From Acrasis kona (lineage: Eukaryota; Heterolobosea; Eutetramitea; Acrasida; Acrasidae), in assembly GCA_026419775.2 (NCBI GenBank), contig JAOPGA020000587.1, positions 1 through 21,992 on the forward strand: a stretch of 21,992 bases of DNA, in the 5' to 3' direction. How positions within the stretch are numbered: the first letter of the stretch is position 1; each line of letters begins with the position of its first letter. Of the stretch, positions 16,855-21,992 are shown piece by piece. The notes beneath the pieces were generated by a model. The model was not told the DNA's origin and did no database searches. It saw only the letters and a list, made by a program, of their open reading frames with translations. The translations under genes were made by a program, and so were the position numbers.

Positions 16855-17258
16855 ATTTAATTAAATGTACTTGATGTAATTAATGTTGATTTTAATTTAT
16901 GGCATGTTCTTCATGTTGTCGGGTAAACTTTGCAAAATTACTGCTTGCGTTTTTTAGGATATTTACAGAGGGTATTCTTGTAGTAGACAAACATTCAGCC
17001 TATTCGATAAAAAGAAATAGTAGAAAATTTTGTCGATTTAGTTTCGATTTTGTGAATGGACATCTCGGATGCAAACTCGTTATTATAATGTCACACAAAT
17101 CCAGGAATAAGCACCTGATATAGAAACATAGCTTGTTGACATCAGAGAACTCAGGTGGAGGAGATTGAAGATTTAAGTTGGAGTGATGTCAGGAGCGACA
17201 AACATGATTGAACATAACTAATTTATCAATAAAGATTTTATTATTAATTATTAATCTT
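16855..17258. other. Intergenic, no gene supported
   Basis: 404 nt between the receptor stop and the stop of the minus-strand pseudogene. It contains AATAAA (17228-17233) and a plus-strand frame at 16899-17123 that has no protein-like character. Nothing else is seen. Confidence 0.45.
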
Positions 17259-18271
17259 TTACAACATAGCAGCAGCTACAGCAGCGGCAACACCACCTAC
17301 AGCAATTTTCATTGCACTGTTGGACTCTCTTGCATTGTTATCTCCTGATTCATTTTGAGTTGGGGATTTTGTTGGTTGAGAGGTTGGTTGGGCAGTGGAT
17401 GATGAAGTAGTTTGTTTGCGGTGCTTTAGAAGTTGATGAACTGGTTGAGGTTTGTGGAGCACTAGTTGTGGTTAAAAGAGATGAACTACTAGGTGCTTGA
17501 GGTGCACTAGTTGTGATTTCACATCTGTTTGAAACAGCAGTCGAAGATTGAGAGAATTTCTGACCGCCCTTTACAACTGTTTCAATTGTTTGACATTCAG
17601 TGTTAGAAGCGCTGAGACAAGTGTAGATGACATTGTTCACGATGTTGACTATTTGAACGAGTTCTCCAGTGTTGATATCGAGTGCTCTCAACTCTTGGCT
17701 TGTGTATGAACCATCATACTTTACAATTCTGCCTTGTGGGAAGGCAATTTGATAACTAGAAGATATGTAGTTGCGTTGATCACTGTAGCTATTGAAAGTG
17801 GCAGGGTTGATAGTTACGAAATATCTGTAAATGTTGTAGTCCAAAATGATAAGATCGCTGGCTTTTGAGTAGTAAACACTTCATCCGAAACGGTTTGTCG
17901 GTATCTGCAAAGTCTTTTCAGAATTATCCTCGATTCCTATTCTTGTGAGGTACCATAGACTGCCATCGGTGTGAATGTAGTAAAAGAAACTTTCGTCAAT
18001 AGCTGCAGATGAATCGCGTGGCGTTACTGCAATTTCATCTGATCCTTCCTTTACCAGAGTGTTGACTCCGGTAGCGAGGTTGACCTTATTGATTCTCTTT
18101 TGTGTTCTAGTGAAGATGTACATGCCTAGAGGATCTATGGTGCGTAGTGAAGTGGTGTTGAGAGCGGGAGTTATGGGTAAACTGCAGAGTGGAGTTTAAT
18201 CGGTTGAATTTGTTAAGCGATGCACCAGATCCTGGGATGTAGTACATAATGTTGCCATCAATTGATAATGA
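17259..18271 (-). pseudogene. Broken GPI-anchored surface protein gene
   Basis: On the minus strand a coherent protein runs through three disabling changes. Frame 1 (from 18271) reads IDGNIMYYIPGSGASLNKFN. Near 18170-18195 it shifts to a frame reading RTIDPLGMYIFTRTQKRINK. That frame meets an in-frame TGA at 17881-17883 (TNRFG-stop-SVYYSKASDL) and continues. Near 17420-17430 it shifts again to QTTSSSTAQPTSQPTKSPTQ. The repeated style (DGNIMYY, LATGVNTLVKEG, DGSLWYL) suggests a beta-propeller-like domain. This is followed by a Ser/Thr/Pro mucin-like stalk and a C-terminal GPI signal (SNSAMKIAVGGVAAAVAAAML, preceded by an Asn/Ser site). No start codon or signal peptide precedes frame 1, so the 5' end is also missing. 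Assembly errors could explain one change but hardly all. Confidence 0.6.
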
Positions 18272-18484
18272 TTACAATGTTGATGATGATTGTTGGTGAA
18301 ATGTCTCAACGGTAGAAGTATAAATATTTATTGGACTAATATTCTAAAACTTGTATGGTCCACGTTAGAAGACGTACTGATAATCGTGACTGTTAGTCTA
18401 TCCAACTGATAATAACACACACGACGTAACAGTTGGATGAAGTACATAATAGTTCTTAAAATGCGCAATGATCAGAAATTACAA

Positions 18485-18567
18485 TCAGCACTAGTATAGT
18501 GGTCGTTTTCACTACAGAATACAAGACTGTCACTCTTGTGACCGGGGTTCGATTCCCCGGTGCTGAG
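18485..18567 (+). tRNA. tRNA-Asp(GTC) with 11-nt D-loop insertion
   Basis: 83 nt. The acceptor TCAGCAC pairs fully with GTGCTGA and the discriminator is G. The anticodon arm is CAAGA-CTGTCAC-TCTTG with anticodon GTC (reads GAC/GAT). The T arm is CGGGG-TTCGATT-CCCCG with a perfect B box. The A box TAGTATAGTGG is intact. After GTATAGTGGTC come 11 extra nucleotides (GTTTTCACTAC) before AGAAT. Removing them leaves a 72-nt tRNA with a GGTCAGAAT D loop, as in yeast tRNA-Asp. The insertion matches that of the tRNA-Gly here. Confidence 0.92.
18505..18515 (+). other. D-loop insertion, candidate non-canonical intron
   Basis: GTTTTCACTAC, same length and position as the tRNA-Gly insertion and identical in 10 of 11 bases. 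CACTACA can pair with TATAGTG of the D arm (six of seven pairs), which would hide the G18-G19 pair needed for contact with the T loop. Confidence 0.75.
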
Positions 18568-18569
18568 TA

Positions 18570-18574
18570 TTTTT
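18570..18574 (+). terminator. Pol III terminator of tRNA-Asp
   Basis: TTTTT run 3 nt after the discriminator base. Confidence 0.75.
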
Positions 18575-18805
18575 CACTTCCTGACCTGCATTGATACAGA
18601 ACTATTTGACAAGGACTGACCGAAAGTAGCACGAGATAATGTTATTAAATTCCCAAATTTTCATTGAGAGCATCAAATTTGAAGTTGTAGATTCATTTGT
18701 TCATGGTGTTTCCTTCGATCCTATTTTGTTAAATTGAGTTGGCCAACATGAGTTCTTTCCTTTGAATTTGTCAAAGCAAGGCCAAGCTCAAGTTAAAAAA
18801 CAAAG

Positions 18806-20890
18806 ATGGCAGACGCTATGGCATACGCAATCGCATCAGCGATTTATGACAAGATAAATGTTGACCTATCGATGGTTGGTGCAGTGCGTTCCACAGATGG
18901 TAACAAACTCTCATCCTTTGGGGGAGGAAAGAAGTTTCTTGGTTCTAGAAATGAGTTTCAATTAACACCCTCTGGTTCAGGTATGGTAATCAATCTCACA
19001 GACATTGGAAAGAAGTTTGTTAAGAGTTACAACACAAAAAAAACACAGACACAACCAACAAAGCAGACAAATGGAACGAAAGCCAAAGAAAAGAAATATC
19101 GCAGCGACGAATCGTTTGATCAGATCAAAAACGTACTATCATCACACGACAACAAAGTTCGATTGCAGGAACTATTATCTTTACTTGAAGTACACAACAA
19201 CAGAACGTTCAAAGATGAACCTAGTCTGAAGAGTTTTGTACTGAACAAAGGCACCAACAAAGGTCTATTGAGCATCAGCAGGGTCGGTGGTGTGGATTAT
19301 GTCATTTTATCAGGTCCACTCACAACAAGTCAAGCACCAAAGATTTCAGTTCAACCTCCTCCCCAACTAGATCAAAAGATCACAAGAAGAGGCAGAAGAA
19401 ATCAAACGGAGGTCCAAACATCACAAGACAATACTTCTTTGGTAGAGCCCATTCTAGCCAACCACACACCACAGAATGATGTTTTTGAGAGCATGATCTA
19501 TCTATCTACACCTAATGGAACCATACATCACGAATACCTACAAACATTAGATCAAGTGTTCACATCAAGCGTTGGATTAGAAAAAGAGGAGAGATTAGAC
19601 AGCGTACTTTTAGGAGATGAAGAAGTGAAAAATGCACCTCAGCATGGTGTATTGGGCACAATCGTTAGGGACGGTCATCACATTGACGACACCGACAGCG
19701 ACGTCAGCGAAGAACAATACAATTCCGACCATCAACAACAATTAATACATTTAAACACGCATCATCCGTTCTGCATGGTCGCACTGGGCGTTCAAGGATC
19801 TGGCAAATCACACAGCATGGCGACGGTCATTGAATCGTGCATGCTACATGCTCCCCCATACATTCAAGCCAAACCAAGCGTCACCACCATGGTGTTCCAT
19901 TACGATCAAGATCCAGTCAATTACTGCGAAGCATTAACGCTCACCACCCGTAGAAAAGGCATCACTCAATCAGCACCCGTCGTAGAGGACATGATCGTGT
20001 TGGTATCTCCTTCCTTTTATCTTCAAAGAAAAATGTACTATGCCAACGCTCCCAATTGTAGAGTATTGCCTCTGTTGTTCAAGTGGAGCGATTTGAATGC
20101 CGCTCAAATCAAAAACCTAATGAGAGTGAGCGCCGATGACGACATGCCATTGTACATGAATGTGATTTTGGATTTGTTAAGGAGAGCTCAAAAGAGCGGA
20201 GAGAAACCAAGCTTTGATAAATTCAAACAAGACATTAACGACCTCATGTTCAGCACTCAACAAAATTCGGCTCTCACTCAAAGATTGCAATTGATCGAAT
20301 CGTTATTGGACGACAGTCCACAGAATAAAGCATTGAGCTACGAAAACGTGACCAATCTGATCGGTAGCGATGGTAGATTGATCATTGTTGATCTGACCGA
20401 TCTAATGATGTCTGGACCAGAAGCCAATGGTATTTTCCAAGTGGTCTTGTCCAAATTCTTGTCCACTCCCACGAGAGCCAGTAAATTAGCCCTGTTCGAC
20501 GAAGCTCATAAATATCTTCAACCATCTGGTAAGGATGGACTGAGCGCTGCATTGGTCTCTGCGGTGCGTCAAATGCGTCATCATGGCATTCGCATTGCTG
20601 TTTCTACTCAATCTCCAAAAGTACTTCCTCCAGAGTTGTTGGAGCTGTTGACCGTTGCGTTGATCCATAGGTTCCACTCGAGGGATTGGTTTACTTATTT
20701 ACAACAAAAGTTGAGCATATCGGATCAGTGCTTTAGAGAGATTATGGAGTTGAGGACTGGTCAGGCATTGGCATTTACGCCAAAGTGGGGACGTTCTGTG
20801 GAGGGAGATGGGTTTGTTAGAAAAATTCAAATTAGATCTAGATTGACTGCTGATGGAGGAGTGTCCAGAGTGACTGTTTCTGATGGTTGA
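18806..20890 (+). CDS. HerA/FtsK-superfamily P-loop ATPase
   Basis: A 694-residue intronless protein starting AAAG-ATG-GC at 18806. The C-terminal half is an ATPase: Walker A GVQGSGKS (328-335), Walker B LALFDEAH (561-568), then VRQMRHHGIRIAVSTQSPKV (587-606), the arrangement seen in HerA/FtsK proteins, where the STQ strand and an Arg complete the site. The N-terminal half has two regions (about 18-72 and 104-168) shaped like winged-helix domains; the second reads VRLQELLSLLEVHNNRTF then VGGVDYVILSG and could be a LOTUS-like fold. They are separated by a Lys/Thr/Gln linker and followed by an acidic linker. HerA proteins pump or process DNA; a DNA- or RNA-linked ATPase role is inferred, substrate unknown. 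From about 19,660 to 20,600 the GC content is visibly higher than in the N-terminal half. Confidence 0.75.
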   Translation: MADAMAYAIASAIYDKINVDLSMVGAVRSTDGNKLSSFGGGKKFLGSRNEFQLTPSGSGMVINLTDIGKKFVKSYNTKKTQTQPTKQTNGTKAKEKKYRSDESFDQIKNVLSSHDNKVRLQELLSLLEVHNNRTFKDEPSLKSFVLNKGTNKGLLSISRVGGVDYVILSGPLTTSQAPKISVQPPPQLDQKITRRGRRNQTEVQTSQDNTSLVEPILANHTPQNDVFESMIYLSTPNGTIHHEYLQTLDQVFTSSVGLEKEERLDSVLLGDEEVKNAPQHGVLGTIVRDGHHIDDTDSDVSEEQYNSDHQQQLIHLNTHHPFCMVALGVQGSGKSHSMATVIESCMLHAPPYIQAKPSVTTMVFHYDQDPVNYCEALTLTTRRKGITQSAPVVEDMIVLVSPSFYLQRKMYYANAPNCRVLPLLFKWSDLNAAQIKNLMRVSADDDMPLYMNVILDLLRRAQKSGEKPSFDKFKQDINDLMFSTQQNSALTQRLQLIESLLDDSPQNKALSYENVTNLIGSDGRLIIVDLTDLMMSGPEANGIFQVVLSKFLSTPTRASKLALFDEAHKYLQPSGKDGLSAALVSAVRQMRHHGIRIAVSTQSPKVLPPELLELLTVALIHRFHSRDWFTYLQQKLSISDQCFREIMELRTGQALAFTPKWGRSVEGDGFVRKIQIRSRLTADGGVSRVTVSDG

Positions 20891-20967
20891 TTGTTTTTGT
20901 AAATCAATAAATATTGAATGCATAAAATGTTGTTGATCCTTGAAATATTCTGAAGAGAAGTTTTACA

Positions 20968-21992
20968 ATGAACAAGGTGGAAGTTTTAGATTACATACGC
21001 AAGATTTCCCGTGAGTTTGATTTCGTGCAAGGTGCTCTTGGAAATGATCCTGAACAGTTTTATGTCGAAGATGAACTGAGTGGTGGAAATATTAACTTTA
21101 TTTATTTGATTAGATCTCACGGTGTTGAAGGCGCTTTGATAGCTAAATGTGCCCCGCCGTATATCAAAATAGCCAAACACTGGAGTTGTAATACTATACG
21201 TATGGATTTTGAGTGGTCTCATCTTACCTTTGCATCCAGAGTTGTACCGGAGTGCACACCAAAATTATATCACTACTCCCACAATGAACACATCTTGTTG
21301 ATGGAATACCTAGATAACCACCAAACAATGAGAAACATGCTTATTCAAGGACATCAATGCAGCGGCCTCGACATTAAAATGTCCAATTATTTGGTACAAA
21401 CCCTACACCAAAGCTCACCACATCATCTACCTTCAAACGATGTTGATGAATTAATTAAACACTACACAAACAACAGTGAACTATGCTCCGTGACAGAAAC
21501 TGTGATATTCAAAGAACCATACCAAAGCGAATGCCCCAGTAACTATTGGACGAAAAACTCCAAAGAGCTGGATGATTTAATCCATCAAATCCAATCCAAC
21601 ACTTTGATACGCTCCACCGTCTCAAGTTTGTTAAATCAATTCAGAACACAAAAACAGTCGGTTGTTCATGGAGACCTTCATACAGGTTCCATTATGGTCA
21701 GATCAGACACTGGTAGTGTCGTGGTGATTGACCCTGAATTTGCATTTTATGGACCAAGTTCATTTGATATAGGTTTATTGCTGGCCAACCTATTTATCGC
21801 ATTCATTGCACAAAGAGCCTATCCAGGAGATAGACGCTCTTATGCAAAATGGATTGGAGCGTTGGTTGTTGGCATATGGAACCAGTTCAAAATTCAATTC
21901 AAAAATCTACAATATAGCGATCAGTACTTGGACGATTTGTTTGTGAGCAGTTTGAAGTTTGCGTCGCTGGAAGTCATCAGGAGGGTGATTGG
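20968..21992 (+). CDS. mtnK: 5-methylthioribose kinase, 3' end cut off
   Basis: ATG at 20968 opens a stop-free frame of 341 codons that continues past the window. The protein kinase-like fold typical of MTR kinases is visible: a glycine-containing loop in LSGGNINFIYLI (37-48), Lys60 in ALIAKCAPPYIK, the hinge LLMEYLDNH (110-118), catalytic loop HGDLHTGSIM (234-243), and metal-binding DPEFAFYGPSSFDIG (255-269). HGDLHTGS and DPEFAFYGP are hallmarks of MtnK. The enzyme phosphorylates 5-methylthioribose in methionine salvage. The family is common in bacteria and plants and patchy in protists. The gene is 77 nt downstream of the ATPase on the same strand, but the two have no evident functional link. 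Confidence 0.92.
   Translation, partial: MNKVEVLDYIRKISREFDFVQGALGNDPEQFYVEDELSGGNINFIYLIRSHGVEGALIAKCAPPYIKIAKHWSCNTIRMDFEWSHLTFASRVVPECTPKLYHYSHNEHILLMEYLDNHQTMRNMLIQGHQCSGLDIKMSNYLVQTLHQSSPHHLPSNDVDELIKHYTNNSELCSVTETVIFKEPYQSECPSNYWTKNSKELDDLIHQIQSNTLIRSTVSSLLNQFRTQKQSVVHGDLHTGSIMVRSDTGSVVVIDPEFAFYGPSSFDIGLLLANLFIAFIAQRAYPGDRRSYAKWIGALVVGIWNQFKIQFKNLQYSDQYLDDLFVSSLKFASLEVIRRVI

Noticed and set aside
16899-17123. Plus-strand ORF of 74 residues after the receptor
   Set aside because: No domain, no neighbours or signals that support it, and composition like random AT-rich sequence.
17881-17883. TGA read through or recoded (for example selenocysteine)
   Set aside because: The same gene carries two frameshifts and lacks a 5' end; other genes here use TGA as a normal stop.
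1-21992. CRISPR arrays, insertion sequences, bacterial operons, rRNA
   Set aside because: No spaced direct repeats, transposase motifs, ribosome-binding sites or rRNA segments were seen; introns and pol III tRNA genes show eukaryotic nuclear DNA.

Overview
The window reads as nuclear DNA of a compact, AT-rich protist genome, most likely a heterolobosean amoeba of the Naegleria type. This is an inference from gene content and style; no rRNA or other marker fixes the taxon. Clues: several genes carry tiny GT-AG introns (26 to 52 nt) placed exactly where conserved domains are interrupted; gene spacing is short; there are two eukaryotic tRNA genes with pol III A and B boxes; and the mix combines eukaryotic families (OGG1, MAP2K-like kinase, UBX-like protein, RING/TRAF/WD40 ligase, polycystin-like receptor) with bacterial-flavoured enzymes (methylthioribose kinase, HerA/FtsK-type ATPase, a CPYA-type sirtuin).

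Layout. 1-231(-): 5' part of an unknown acidic protein, divergent by 17 nt from a UBX-like protein (249-1034 +). 1104-1562(-): small basic SP/TP-rich protein. 1563-2886: degenerate stretch with a 93-bp near-identical inverted copy of part of the neighbouring WD40 gene and other broken frames. 2887-4401(+): RING-like/TRAF/WD40 protein. 4418-4624: orphan frame. 4917-4999(-): tRNA-Gly(TCC). 5103-6092: small or broken secreted-protein frames. 6177-7487(+): OGG1. 7588-9310(+): five-exon MAP2K-like kinase. 9541-10651(-): four-exon sirtuin. 11117-11410(-): small, possibly mitochondrial protein. 11904-16854(+): EGF/lectin/GPS/polycystin-like membrane receptor whose frame changes once. 17259-18271(-): GPI-anchored-protein pseudogene. 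18485-18567(+): tRNA-Asp(GTC). 18806-20890(+): HerA/FtsK-like ATPase. 20968-21992(+): methylthioribose kinase, cut by the window edge.

The strongest unexpected signal is in the tRNAs. tRNA-Gly(TCC) and tRNA-Asp(GTC), 13.5 kb apart on opposite strands, are both 83 nt long because each carries an almost identical 11-nt insertion at the same D-loop position. The insertion is complementary to the D-arm/A-box sequence next to it. Removing it leaves standard 72-nt tRNAs, which suggests a non-canonical D-loop intron or a shared D-arm expansion. A second notable point is the receptor, in which two jacalin-like lectin domains are each spliced into the middle of an EGF module at the same point.

The genes do not form a pathway or operon. 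OGG1 (DNA repair), sirtuin, kinase and ubiquitin-linked proteins are independent housekeeping or regulatory genes; the receptor and the broken GPI protein look like members of surface-protein families.
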